Shown in pieces: positions 7,201-15,063 of a stretch of DNA of 44,985 nt. Where the stretch lies: the NCBI GenBank assembly GCA_023393165.1, contig JAEWMJ010000016.1:1-44985 (forward strand), in the 5' to 3' direction. This DNA comes from Bacillota bacterium. Lineage in GTDB: Bacteria > Bacillota > Clostridia > Christensenellales > Christensenellaceae. The position numbers and the translations under genes were made by a program. A model generated the notes under the pieces. The model saw nothing but the letters and a program-made list of their open reading frames with translations. It ran no database searches and had not been told where the DNA came from. Position 1 is the stretch's first letter. Every line of letters starts with the position of its first letter.

Positions 7201-9126
7201 TCCGCTTGCGCTTGTGTTGTTCGCCTGGTTTGAGCTGATCGTGCCGCCGCTCATCGTAAAAGTGGCGTTGGAAGTAAACACGCCTCCGCCCCGGCTATAG
7301 GTAGCGGCCGCGGTCGAGTTGGTGGAGTTTCCGGTTATTGTGCCACCGCTCATGGTGAAGGTGGTGTTATTGTAACTGTATACGCCTCCTCCAATACTGC
7401 CGCTGCCGGAGGAAGTGACTGTATTTCCGCTGATTATGCCGCCCTCCAAAACAAATTGGCCGGCATTATAGTTATACACGCCGCCGCCGTAGCAGGCGCC
7501 GGACGCCGATACTGTGTTATTGCTTATTTTTGCAGAATCCTTCATGGTAAACAGGCTGCCGGTTTCTTCGTTGCAAACCCCTGCACCGGAGCTTGAAGAG
7601 GAGGTGGAGGAAATCTGGTTTCCGCTTATTTCCGCGTTCCCCTGCATAATAAACTGGCTTCCGTGGCAGTTAAAAACGCCGCCGCCCTTGGAGTTTGAGT
7701 TGCCTTCAATGTTCGTTCCCGTGTTGCCTTTTACTTTCGCCGTGTCCTGCATGGTAAAATGCGCGCTCGCGCCATAGCTGTATACGCCCAGGCCATATGT
7801 ATAGGAATAATCAATGTTTCCGGTCATGCCGCTTATTTCGGCGCTGTCGGACATGGTAAAAGTCCCACTGTTGTAAACGGCCCCACCGCAAATGCTGGCA
7901 TATGGCCAGCTGGATACTCTGCTCAGACTGTTTCCTTTTATAAGGGCGTTTTGGTTCATGATAAAAGTGCCCGCGTTATATACAACACCGCCGCTGATTC
8001 CTCCCCAGTTAGAGCATGCCGCCGTATTTGCATCCGCGCCGTCGCCGCCGATAACGCCGCCGCTCATGGTAAACGTCGCGCTGCTGCTGTTATATAGGAC
8101 GCCGCCAGTTGCGGAACTGTCGCCTCCGGCGCCTGATACATCGTTTCCTGTAATACTGCCTGCGGTCATGGTAAATGTGCCGCTGTTATAGATTGCGCCG
8201 CCGGTAACGCTGGAGGCCAGCCGGACTTCGTTGTTTTTAATCGCGCCGCCGTTTAAGCTGAAAGTTCCCTGGTTGTAAACGGCGCTGCCGCCCGATGTGC
8301 TTGTACATATGGCGTTTTGCAGTACCGAGCCCGCTTCCATATCAAAGGTTGCACCGGACGATACCCTGACGGTATTTTTTGCCGTGGCCGATAAGCCGCC
8401 GTCTATGATAATGTTCTCCAATATAAGGCTGCCCTGCACGTCAAACAGGTTGGGTGACGGAGTTCCTCTGGTTATCGCATAAGTCGAGCCGTCCGAGCTG
8501 ACAAGTTTTACATATTTTCCCGACGCAATGGTCTTAACGGAATTAATATAAAAAGAAGCGGTTATTTCAATCACATAGGGCGACTCCGCCGTACCCGCTG
8601 CGTTTGTAAGGGCTGTGTTCAGAGAAGCCTCGTCTCCCGCCTGCGCATCCGGCGCGCCCACGCTTAACAGCGTCATGTCTATCATCTTGAATGAAAAAGC
8701 AGATTCGGTCGGCTGGGGGCTGGCCGGAGGTTCCGTGCATGGAACCGGCCCGCCTCTTTCTGCCGGCTCCACACTTTCCGTTGGTTCGGGGCTTTCAGTC
8801 GGCTCTGCGCTTATTGTCGGTTCGGGACTTTCCGTCGGCTGCACGCTTTCCGTTGGTTCCACACTCCCGGCCGGTTCTGCGCTTTGGTTCGGATCCGCGC
8901 TTTCCGTGGGCTGTACACTCACAGCGGGTTCCGCGCTTGCCGTATCCTGAGGGCCGGGCGTAGGCTCGGTGCTTGCCGCAGGCTGCTCAGAAATTTCATC
9001 CGCCGCAAATACATTAACGCATAAAGCGAATTGGCTGAGCAATACCAATATCACAATAATGATTGCCATTGTCCTTTGATTTCTTTTCCTTTTTTTCCTG
9101 ATATCAAACCTAAATTTTTTTCTCAT
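4291..9126 (-). CDS. Large beta-helix surface protein with signal peptide and C-terminal membrane anchor
   Basis: About 1611 residues from ATG 9126, which has GGGGGG 7 nt upstream; the ATG at 9153 has no such site. In order: a positively charged signal peptide (RKKFRFDIRKKRKRN, hydrophobic stretch, likely cut after VFA); about 100 residues of Pro/Thr/Glu/Ser repeats (PTESAEPT style); two long blocks of parallel-beta-helix repeats of the form GGxVxNxGTFTMSGGxIxGN, separated by a segment with the NGLDTNDGSTKATAV motif; an Ig-like segment (ITYQWYKN); a linker of 8-residue ATQNPGPS repeats; a folded region; and a final membrane helix (FILWLILILCILAAASIMIAVYL) with a KQKKEE tail. There is no LPxTG motif, so it is probably held by the helix. 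A role in adhesion or polysaccharide binding is likely from architecture; the ligand is unknown. It is divergent from the LytTR regulator. Confidence 0.85.
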   Translation of the reverse strand: MRKKFRFDIRKKRKRNQRTMAIIIVILVLLSQFALCVNVFAADEISEQPAASTEPTPGPQDTASAEPAVSVQPTESADPNQSAEPAGSVEPTESVQPTESPEPTISAEPTESPEPTESVEPAERGGPVPCTEPPASPQPTESAFSFKMIDMTLLSVGAPDAQAGDEASLNTALTNAAGTAESPYVIEITASFYINSVKTIASGKYVKLVSSDGSTYAITRGTPSPNLFDVQGSLILENIIIDGGLSATAKNTVRVSSGATFDMEAGSVLQNAICTSTSGGSAVYNQGTFSLNGGAIKNNEVRLASSVTGGAIYNSGTFTMTAGSITGNDVSGAGGDSSATGGVLYNSSSATFTMSGGVIGGDGADANTAACSNWGGISGGVVYNAGTFIMNQNALIKGNSLSRVSSWPYASICGGAVYNSGTFTMSDSAEISGMTGNIDYSYTYGLGVYSYGASAHFTMQDTAKVKGNTGTNIEGNSNSKGGGVFNCHGSQFIMQGNAEISGNQISSTSSSSSGAGVCNEETGSLFTMKDSAKISNNTVSASGACYGGGVYNYNAGQFVLEGGIISGNTVTSSGSGSIGGGVYSYNNTTFTMSGGTITGNSTNSTAAATYSRGGGVFTSNATFTMSGGTISSNQANNTSASGYAEGGGVFNWNIFNMTGGRITGNSAKVGGGVCNFTTFNLSGSAEIDSNTATTEGGGVENTSGTFSMTGGSIADNTAPKGKGVLNAAIFNMSGSAALNTNNEVYLNSGKVISVTADLTGTSPFAVIKPSSYTAGSNVVTLVSGLSAGAYSSKFTVAPNGSTWGLKANGQNLQMAPGAIYLDGQNGLDTNDGSTKATAVATFEKAKSLLGSPGTIHICGSVTVPSGNDAAYTWSLPDGQTLKRYDDPVSSANDFTGVMVQLDGNLTLEDIAIDGGWDESTGTGVEAAKPIILESSAGNLTINAGAALQNNNIVIPNSNSRFVGSGVQGSGSVTMTGGEVSGNQINILAGSSNWADGAGIGMDAGSLTMTGGKISSNILNSTASFGAGIYTANTVFAMSGGTVKGNHSSMYGGGIFIDSGSTFTMDGGTIGGSTAGNANTATSGGGLFNFATTNMTGGSILGNTAQTGYAQGGGVTNQGDFSMSGTASITGNTASTGAGVYDYSGTFNLSGGAVVAQNNPVYLGTNRYITITGALSNTPAAWVIPASYPNYGGKVKVAEANYAGASGAAVIDSLAVVNSAYRLRAGGNDVNLVMRDAQTPVFTLNLPGEYAFYNQVSSCNLKVAAGVSDNGAITYQWYKNIVNSTAGGTPIAGATGDSYTVPADTRGTIYFYAVATNTLDAYRSASAASNIVKVTVTPEDESGPGSSPSPTPTHSPSASATQNPGPSATQNPGPSAAQNPGPSATQNSSPSASQSSSPTAGGSGPVAQAAQMQPQVQDKRGNIQITVLPATAGTPAVTLPDSDALRDLVLSQEDKDALENGENISILLKVVRVEAPVNQGDGKKIADNMGGNSLGMYLNVELLKQIGEKQQNITNTSKPIRILLAVPPELQKEGRDYSIIRVHGDETTILHDLDNDPATVTIETDRFSTYALVYKDRPEFILWLILILCILAAASIMIAVYLKQKKEEAGKN
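4938..5057. repeat. 24-bp tandem repeats in the surface-protein linker
   Basis: Five consecutive 24-bp units (4938, 4962, 4986, 5010, 5034) differ by a few bases and encode an 8-residue ATQNPGPS-like unit. The last three are nearly identical. Such repeats change copy number by slippage, so linker length may vary between strains. Confidence 0.8.
8755..8960. repeat. Degenerate short repeats coding Pro/Glu/Thr-rich stalk
   Basis: Recurring TCCGTNGGNT-like units code for the PTES(A/V/P)(E/Q)PTES repeats after the signal peptide. They look like a cell-wall-spanning stalk. They are protein-coding and not a CRISPR array: the units are contiguous with no spacers. Confidence 0.65.
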
Positions 9127-9208
9127 CAGAATTCCCCCCGCATTCAAATCCAATATTTAAACTTATTCTCTGGGGATATCGGCATTTCTCTTGAAAATTC
9201 GGGCGGAA

Positions 9209-9237
9209 TCACTTAATGTACGTTTTTTTTCACTTAA
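9209..9237. promoter_or_regulatory. Two direct repeats 21 bp apart, candidate LytTR-regulator site
   Basis: TCACTTAA occurs at 9209-9216 and again at 9230-9237, a 21-bp start-to-start distance or two helical turns. LytTR-domain regulators such as AgrA bind two direct repeats with this spacing. Read on the other strand the repeat is TTAAGTGA, resembling the GTTAAGT core of AgrA sites. The pair lies between the surface-protein gene and the LytTR regulator gene. Confidence 0.55.
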
Positions 9238-9245
9238 AAAACTTC

Positions 9246-9275
9246 TTTCAGTATTAAAAAAACATTTGATATGAT
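9246..9275 (+). promoter_or_regulatory. Probable promoter of the response-regulator gene
   Basis: The -10 box TATGAT (9270-9275) has a weak -35 TTTCAG (9246-9251) 18 bp upstream. AAGGAG at 9296-9301 is the ribosome-binding site, 7 nt before the ATG. Confidence 0.45.
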
Positions 9276-9308
9276 ATAGTTTTATTATCCTCCTCAAGGA
9301 GAAACTTT

Positions 9309-10061
9309 ATGGTCAAAATTGCAATTTGCGATGATAATTTGCAGGAACTTACAGGCATTCAGGATATGGTGCAGGGGTTCGTAAAAGAAAACCCGGAGAC
9401 AGATTTTACTGTCCGGTGTTTTAATTCCGCCTTCGAACTGCTGGCAGCCATTGAAAGCGGCGCAAGCTATCATATCTATCTGCTGGATATCGTTATGCCC
9501 TGTATAAACGGAATCGATGTGGGAGAGAGCATCCGGAAAAAAGATGACTTTGCCATCATTATTTACCTGACCTCCTCGCAGGACTATGCCCTGGAATCTT
9601 TCAGGGTATTTGCATATCAGTATCTCCTGAAACCCATTCAATCAAAGGCGCTCTATACGGTTCTGAAAAAAGCTTTTTTAAAAGTCAATATGGAGGAAAC
9701 TCAAATGTTGTCGGTAAAAACAAAAAACGGTGTTTCCGCCGTATACTATCGTGAAATACTGTTCGTAGAATATAAAAACCACAGTTTGTTGTTTTATCTC
9801 GCGGACGGTTCAACCCTGGCATCCGTCAAATCGAGGGAGCCGTTCGAGCGTACGGCAAACGAACTTTTAAAAGACAACCGTTTTGTGCGTCCGCATGTAT
9901 CCTTTGTGGTAAATATGAACCGTGCCCGCGCCATTACCGGAAAAAACTTTTTAATGGCCAACGGTTCGCAAATACCTATATCCCAGAAAAACTATACTGA
10001 GATAAAAAACAAGTATCTCGACTTTCAGCTAAACGAGGGGAAAAGCCGGTCCAATCCATAA
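9309..10061 (+). CDS. LytTR-family response regulator (AgrA/VirR type)
   Basis: 250-residue two-component regulator. Residues 1-120 are the receiver domain, with the acidic pair in ICDDN, the phospho-acceptor Asp in YLLDIVMP, Thr/Ser in YLTSSQDY and Lys in YLLKPIQ. From about residue 140 the LytTR DNA-binding domain follows (ILFVEYKNHSLLFYLADGS, then FVRPHVSFVVNMN). The sensor kinase gene converges from the other strand, with only 21 bp between stop codons. The divergent neighbour is the large surface protein, whose upstream region holds LytTR-like direct repeats, so control of that protein is the best guess. Confidence 0.9.
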   Translation: MVKIAICDDNLQELTGIQDMVQGFVKENPETDFTVRCFNSAFELLAAIESGASYHIYLLDIVMPCINGIDVGESIRKKDDFAIIIYLTSSQDYALESFRVFAYQYLLKPIQSKALYTVLKKAFLKVNMEETQMLSVKTKNGVSAVYYREILFVEYKNHSLLFYLADGSTLASVKSREPFERTANELLKDNRFVRPHVSFVVNMNRARAITGKNFLMANGSQIPISQKNYTEIKNKYLDFQLNEGKSRSNP

Positions 10062-10082
10062 TTAAGCTCATAGATGCTTTTC

Positions 10083-11342
10083 TCAGCACTTCAGCGAAAC
10101 AGTTGTTTTAAAAACGCCGCCCTGCGCAACAAAAGAAAACATGCCGCCATATTTTTGGGCGATCGCAGCAATGCTTCTGCTTCCCATGCCGTGCCCTTCT
10201 GCGTTTGAAACCGGGAATTCTCCGTCAAACGGCACTTCGCCCACAAACGGGTTGCTGATTCTTATATACAATTGCTCATGCTGAAATTTACCGGTAATAA
10301 TAATGGTCCTGTCATCAGGATTCTCTATCTTTGTACAGGCATTAATGGCGTTTTCCAACGCGTTTGCAAAAATCAGTCCAAGCTCGATATCGTCAACCGC
10401 AATGTTTTCCGGAACATAAAGCTCATGAATTACTTTAATCCGCTCTTTTTTGGCCTTGCCGATATAGGACGATAAAATTACGTTTACAACATAATTTTCA
10501 CAATATTTTTGGATAACGCTTTGGCTCAATTTATCGTCCAGCCTGCTGATGTATCTTTGCGCCTCGTCTATGTTATTGCCGCTTAAAAAGGTGTGGATCG
10601 CATTTAAATGATGCTTCATGTCGTGGCGGTAAATTTTATTTGCGTCGATATGGTCAACCATTGAAATATACTCTTTTTTATACAGTTCGGTTTGAACAGC
10701 CAGCACTTCCCTGTCCCGTCTGAGCTGGAAAAACTGCGAAATGTTTTCGAAATTATAATATAAGATCGCATAAAGCACAAAGGTCAGCGCAAAAACAAAA
10801 AATACGGCGGGCATATTCTGCGGTTTGTCCGCAGTAGTGGTAAATTGCATAAGGCCAACTACGTTAATCAGCAGGCCGGGAACCAGGCAAAGGAGGCCCC
10901 ACCCCGCGTCAAGGGTTTGAAGTATTTTTAAATAGGGTTTTCTGAACACTTTTACCATAAATAGAATGATCAAAACAAAGCTTATAACTTTTACACCCAA
11001 CTGCAATAAGGCGTTGCCGGAATAAATATCTGCAAGGTACCCGACAAAACTCGCCAGCAAGGCAAAAATGGTCACGGTTAAAAGAGAGAATAAAACCTTC
11101 AGACCTCTGTATTTGGCTACAATATTAAAGCAAATAAAACCTGGAATACCGGCGGTTAAAACATAAAAGTTTGACAAAAAGTCATTGCCCAGATAAACAT
11201 AAAACAGGTAATTTGCGATCCATGAAACGCCGTGAATAGAGACAATAATCAAGGCAGACTTTTTTACACTGTATCTTACCGGCGTAATAAAAGCCATTAA
11301 GACTGCCAGCAAACACACCTTAAGAAGAAGATATAAAAGCAT
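10083..11342 (-). CDS. GHKL sensor histidine kinase (AgrC-like)
   Basis: 419-residue membrane kinase. The first 200 residues or so contain about six hydrophobic segments forming a polytopic sensor. A coiled stretch leads to the phospho-acceptor motif YRHDMKHHLNAIHTF. The C-terminal ATPase has the N box NALENAINAC and the G box EGHGMGSRSIAAIAQKYGG. The architecture matches AgrC/ComD/VirS-type kinases that pair with LytTR regulators and often sense peptides. No propeptide or AgrB-like processing gene is visible nearby. It converges on the regulator gene instead of sharing an operon with it. The start is ATG 11342. Confidence 0.9.
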   Translation of the reverse strand: MLLYLLLKVCLLAVLMAFITPVRYSVKKSALIIVSIHGVSWIANYLFYVYLGNDFLSNFYVLTAGIPGFICFNIVAKYRGLKVLFSLLTVTIFALLASFVGYLADIYSGNALLQLGVKVISFVLIILFMVKVFRKPYLKILQTLDAGWGLLCLVPGLLINVVGLMQFTTTADKPQNMPAVFFVFALTFVLYAILYYNFENISQFFQLRRDREVLAVQTELYKKEYISMVDHIDANKIYRHDMKHHLNAIHTFLSGNNIDEAQRYISRLDDKLSQSVIQKYCENYVVNVILSSYIGKAKKERIKVIHELYVPENIAVDDIELGLIFANALENAINACTKIENPDDRTIIITGKFQHEQLYIRISNPFVGEVPFDGEFPVSNAEGHGMGSRSIAAIAQKYGGMFSFVAQGGVFKTTVSLKC

Positions 11343-11391
11343 AAAACGTTTCCTTATATAAAGACGGAATTCAAAATTATACTATATTATA

Positions 11392-13809
11392 TCACACATC
11401 CTGTTCATAAGCATTCGGATTGTTTGTTAGATTATTGTTTTTCATTTCTTCATCGCATGGGCTTTCCGCCCAGAAGGCGTCCAGCATCTTTTCGAGTCCG
11501 GCGCCGTCCCGCACCACCCTGTAATTGTTCCAATGCTTTGGGAATAATTTTTTATAGCCATACTGGCCGAACCGGTCGTCGATCAGCAGGACCGCTCCCC
11601 TGTCGCTTTCGCATCTTATCACCCTGCCTGCGGCCTGCAGTACTTTGTTCATGCCCGGATACATATAAGCGTATTCGTAGCCCAGACCGTTTTTGCCGTT
11701 AAAATGATCCCTGATGATATCCTGCTGCACGTTCAGCTGGGGCAGCCCGACGCCCACAATCACAGTCCCGATCAGCCTGCTGCCTTTCAGGTCAATGCCT
11801 TCGGAAAACACTCCGCCCAGAACGCAGAAAGCCACAAGCGTCCGGGTAGGGTGTTCCTGAAATCCCGCCAAAAATTCTTCCCTGCTTTCCTCGGTCATGG
11901 ACGATTCCTGCTCCAAAACGGCAATATCGGGATGGCTTGCGGCAAACGGTTCAAAAACGTCTTTCAAATATTTGTAGGATGGAAAATATACAATATAATT
12001 CCCCGTTTTACGGGAAACAAAAGAACTTATCAACCCGACGATATTTTGGACGCTTTGCTGCCTGTTTTTATACCTGGTTGAAACATTGACCGCGGTCATC
12101 AGGCAAAGCCGACGGCTGTCAAACGGGGAGCCCAGAGCCACGGTTCCGTCTCCCTCGCATCCGCCCAGGATCTTGCGGAAATAATCAAGCGGAGTGAGCG
12201 TCGCCGAAAACAGAACGGCGGATCCGCCACGTTTCAAAGCTTCTCCGATAAGGAACGAGGGGTCCAGGCAAAAAAGTTTGATCGCAACTTCTCCCTGCCG
12301 GCATTCCGCCATGGTTACATATCTCTCATCATAAAAATCGGATATCAGGATATAATTTAAAGCTTCAAAATAAAGCTGGAGAAATTCATTGTCCTCACCT
12401 AAGCGCCTGTCTTCCTTGAGCATCAATTCGCAGGTTGAAATATATTTGTTTACAAGATCCAAAAAATCCGTTTGCTGCTCGGCCGCAACAAAAAAGCCCT
12501 GTTCGCCGCACCTTTTGCGGATAGAAATCATATGCTTGTTGATTTCATTCAGGATCTTATCGAGCGCCTTATTCTTTCCTTTATAATTTTTCCTGACGGC
12601 ATAAAAACGGCTTTTCAATAATTGGGATGAAAACATCCCGCGCGACCTGTCCACAAGGTTGTGGGCTTCGTCGATTAAAAATACGTAGTCTCCGTTATTG
12701 TCGGCAAAAAAACGCCGCAGATACGCCCTAGGGTCAAAAACATAATTATAATCGCATATAACGCAATCGGCCCAAAGAGAGATATCAAGGGAAAGTTCAA
12801 AAGGGCAGACCTTGTGTTTCTTTGCAAATTCTTCAATTTCGTTCCTCGTCATGGAATCGCAGCTTTTTATGGCGTCAAAAACGGCGTCATTCACGCGGTC
12901 GTAATGCCCTTTGGCGTATTCACAGTAATCCGGATTGCAGACGGTTTTTTCGCAAAAGCATATTTTTTCTTTTGCAGTAAGCGTGAGCGATTTCATTTTA
13001 AGACCGGCTTGCCTCATTTTCCCAAGGGCTTCGTCCGCAACCTGCCGGGTTATGGTTTTGGCCGTCAAATAAAATATTTTGGAGGTTTTTCCCTCCCCCA
13101 TGGCTTTTACGGCCGGGAACAATGTCGAGATCGTTTTTCCAATACCTGTGGGAGCCTGGGCAAAAAGCTTTTTTCCGCTTAAGACCGCTTTATAGGTAAA
13201 TACCGCAAGTTCCCTTTGGTTCGTCCGGTAAGAAGGATATGGAAATTGAAGCTCTTTGATCGATAAATCCCGAAGCGCTTCCCAGTCCGATGAAAAAGCG
13301 GTCCATACGGAGTATTTCGCAATAAGGCCGGTCAGGAATTCATTTAATTCGTCCGTTTCAAAGGATTTTAAAAAAAACTTTGTTTCTTTCGTATCGATAT
13401 TAAAATACACGAGCCGGACGTCTATCCGGGATAAATTGTTCTGCGCGGCGTAAATACAGGCGTAACATTTCGCCTGGGCCCAGTGGGTAATGTTGAAATC
13501 TTCCTCTATAAGGTCCACGGGCAGTATTGTTGTTTTGATTTCTTCAATAATAACCCTGCCGGCGTCCTTTATTACGCCGTCGGCCCGCCCTTCGATTCTG
13601 TATGCCGCGTCATTATAAACAAAGTCCTGCGCCAGCGCGACCTCGCTCTTGTATTCTTCATACAATTCGCTGTTTTTCTTCTGCAAATAGCGGTGCGCCT
13701 TGGCGCCCTCATACATCCTGTCTTTTTCAACATACCTGCTGTCGATATCGCCCGAGTGCAGAATAAATTCAACCAGCTGTTTTATCGGGAGTTTGATTTG
13801 TTTCTCCAT
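11392..13809 (-). CDS. PD-(D/E)XK nuclease domain fused to a DinG/XPD-like Fe-S helicase
   Basis: 805 residues. The N-terminal 170 or so look like a PD-(D/E)XK nuclease: Asp77 in EGRADGVI and Glu90-x-Lys92 in IIEEIKT. A superfamily-2 helicase of the DinG/Rad3/XPD group follows, with Walker A APTGIGKT (219-226), DEAH box IDEAHN (380-383), and C-terminal motifs VLFSATLTPLDYF and QAAGRVIR. Between Walker A and DEAH lie cysteines C284, C286, C291, C296 and C335, which suit a [4Fe-4S] cluster. It probably unwinds 5'-3' and cleaves DNA in repair. Such fusions occur in other Firmicutes, so this is rare but not unique. The start is ATG 13809, with no obvious operon partner. Confidence 0.85.
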   Translation of the reverse strand: MEKQIKLPIKQLVEFILHSGDIDSRYVEKDRMYEGAKAHRYLQKKNSELYEEYKSEVALAQDFVYNDAAYRIEGRADGVIKDAGRVIIEEIKTTILPVDLIEEDFNITHWAQAKCYACIYAAQNNLSRIDVRLVYFNIDTKETKFFLKSFETDELNEFLTGLIAKYSVWTAFSSDWEALRDLSIKELQFPYPSYRTNQRELAVFTYKAVLSGKKLFAQAPTGIGKTISTLFPAVKAMGEGKTSKIFYLTAKTITRQVADEALGKMRQAGLKMKSLTLTAKEKICFCEKTVCNPDYCEYAKGHYDRVNDAVFDAIKSCDSMTRNEIEEFAKKHKVCPFELSLDISLWADCVICDYNYVFDPRAYLRRFFADNNGDYVFLIDEAHNLVDRSRGMFSSQLLKSRFYAVRKNYKGKNKALDKILNEINKHMISIRKRCGEQGFFVAAEQQTDFLDLVNKYISTCELMLKEDRRLGEDNEFLQLYFEALNYILISDFYDERYVTMAECRQGEVAIKLFCLDPSFLIGEALKRGGSAVLFSATLTPLDYFRKILGGCEGDGTVALGSPFDSRRLCLMTAVNVSTRYKNRQQSVQNIVGLISSFVSRKTGNYIVYFPSYKYLKDVFEPFAASHPDIAVLEQESSMTEESREEFLAGFQEHPTRTLVAFCVLGGVFSEGIDLKGSRLIGTVIVGVGLPQLNVQQDIIRDHFNGKNGLGYEYAYMYPGMNKVLQAAGRVIRCESDRGAVLLIDDRFGQYGYKKLFPKHWNNYRVVRDGAGLEKMLDAFWAESPCDEEMKNNNLTNNPNAYEQDV

Positions 13810-13973
13810 TAAATCTCCATCATATTATTGATTGCGGCCCCAAAAATAACGCTTTGCCCGTGCTAATAAAAATTATAAGCTTATCCGAAAAACAATTCAA
13901 CAAATTCCAGATTCAGTTAAATTACAGCATAACCATCATCGCAACGCTGCACATTTTTTGATTTCTTTTTAGT

Positions 13974-14840
13974 TCAATCTTTTAAACTGATCATTTCCTC
14001 ACAGTATTCCGAATACGGCCTCAATTTATCATAGTTTCTGGAGAAACTCAGGCGCTTGTCAATCTGCTTTAATAACGCGTCGGTTGATTGTTCATTCAGT
14101 TTCTTGCAGATATTCCTGGTGTCAATGCCCAAAATTCTGCAGGCTTCCAGGGTGGGGCAAAAGTTCATGGAATGAAAAACGATATTCTTTTCCGTCTTTT
14201 GAACGATGGGCATTTCATCCGGAGCAACCCTGAAACGTTCAAGCAGCAGCCGGTAGGCGGAATCAAGCAGGTCCTGGGATATAAAATCAAAGCTGTTCCT
14301 GTTTTCCCGGAACCATTTCGTTCTTCTTAAGGCGGAATCAGCGTTCAGTTCATTCAAAATCCGGTCGCCGGCGTTTCGCAGACGCTCAATTTCCCTTCTG
14401 ACGTCTTCCCTGTATAAGACAGCGCATTCGGTTTTTAATATCCCTTTATGTATTTTTATTTGAGCGCCCGCTCTGCCGAAGATTTCCGCGCACGACAGGT
14501 TCATTCTTTTTCTGCCTTGTGCGAGGGCTTCCTGAATCGAATATCCATATGCTGCTTCGGTGATACCGGACCATACAATCGCGGAAGCGCACATCGGGCA
14601 GGGTTCATGGGTGGATACGAGAACGCATCCCGTGAGTTTTTTGCCCAGTTTGCGGCTCGCTTCTCTCACAGCGTTCAATTCCGCGTGCGATGTGGGATCT
14701 TGTTCGGTATCTTCTTTGTCATGCGCGGAGGATATGATGTTTCCATCCCTTACGATCACCGCTCCGAATCCATTATTGCCTTCGCGCAGACTCGCCCAGG
14801 CTTCTTTTACAGCCAGTCTCATATACCTTTCAAGTTCCAT
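13974..14840 (-). CDS. Nucleoside/cytosine-type deaminase with an extra C-terminal domain
   Basis: 288 residues. Residues 1-150 are a zinc-dependent CDA-fold deaminase with the catalytic HAE (TSHAELNAV) and the PCxxC metal site (HEPCPMCASAIVWSG), closest in pattern to guanine/tRNA-adenosine-type nucleoside deaminases. Residues 150-288 are not part of a normal deaminase. They contain conserved-looking cysteines in NFCPTLEACRILGI, NICKKL and YSEYCEEM, faintly like the L-2-amino-thiazoline-4-carboxylate hydrolase family, but this is a weak impression. The substrate is uncertain. Start ATG 14840 has a CTCCC/GGGAGG-type site just upstream. Confidence 0.75.
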   Translation of the reverse strand: MELERYMRLAVKEAWASLREGNNGFGAVIVRDGNIISSAHDKEDTEQDPTSHAELNAVREASRKLGKKLTGCVLVSTHEPCPMCASAIVWSGITEAAYGYSIQEALAQGRKRMNLSCAEIFGRAGAQIKIHKGILKTECAVLYREDVRREIERLRNAGDRILNELNADSALRRTKWFRENRNSFDFISQDLLDSAYRLLLERFRVAPDEMPIVQKTEKNIVFHSMNFCPTLEACRILGIDTRNICKKLNEQSTDALLKQIDKRLSFSRNYDKLRPYSEYCEEMISLKD

Positions 14841-15063
14841 ATAAACCCTCCCTCAACAAATTATCATTGTAGGATATCACAAAATAATTTGAATATCAAA
14901 GAAATAATGATCTGAATCCAAAAAAATGAGCAGGATTTTGGCAGCGCGGTCTAATTTGAATATTTCCTTAATATGTATTTTCTGATATAATAATCATATA
15001 AATTCCAAAATATCACAGCATTATTTTTCAACATTATAATAACAATTAAATGGAGGTTTGGAC

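Noticed and set aside
4885..8950. Several long plus-strand frames opposite the surface-protein gene (for example 4885-5349, 5831-6430, 6824-7300)
   Set aside because: They are antisense shadows produced by repeated Gly/Ser/Thr codons; none has a ribosome-binding site or a recognisable domain.
9289..9301. CTCCT/AGGAG pairing that might hide the response regulator's ribosome-binding site
   Set aside because: The stem has at most four pairs around a tiny loop, too weak to support a regulatory claim.
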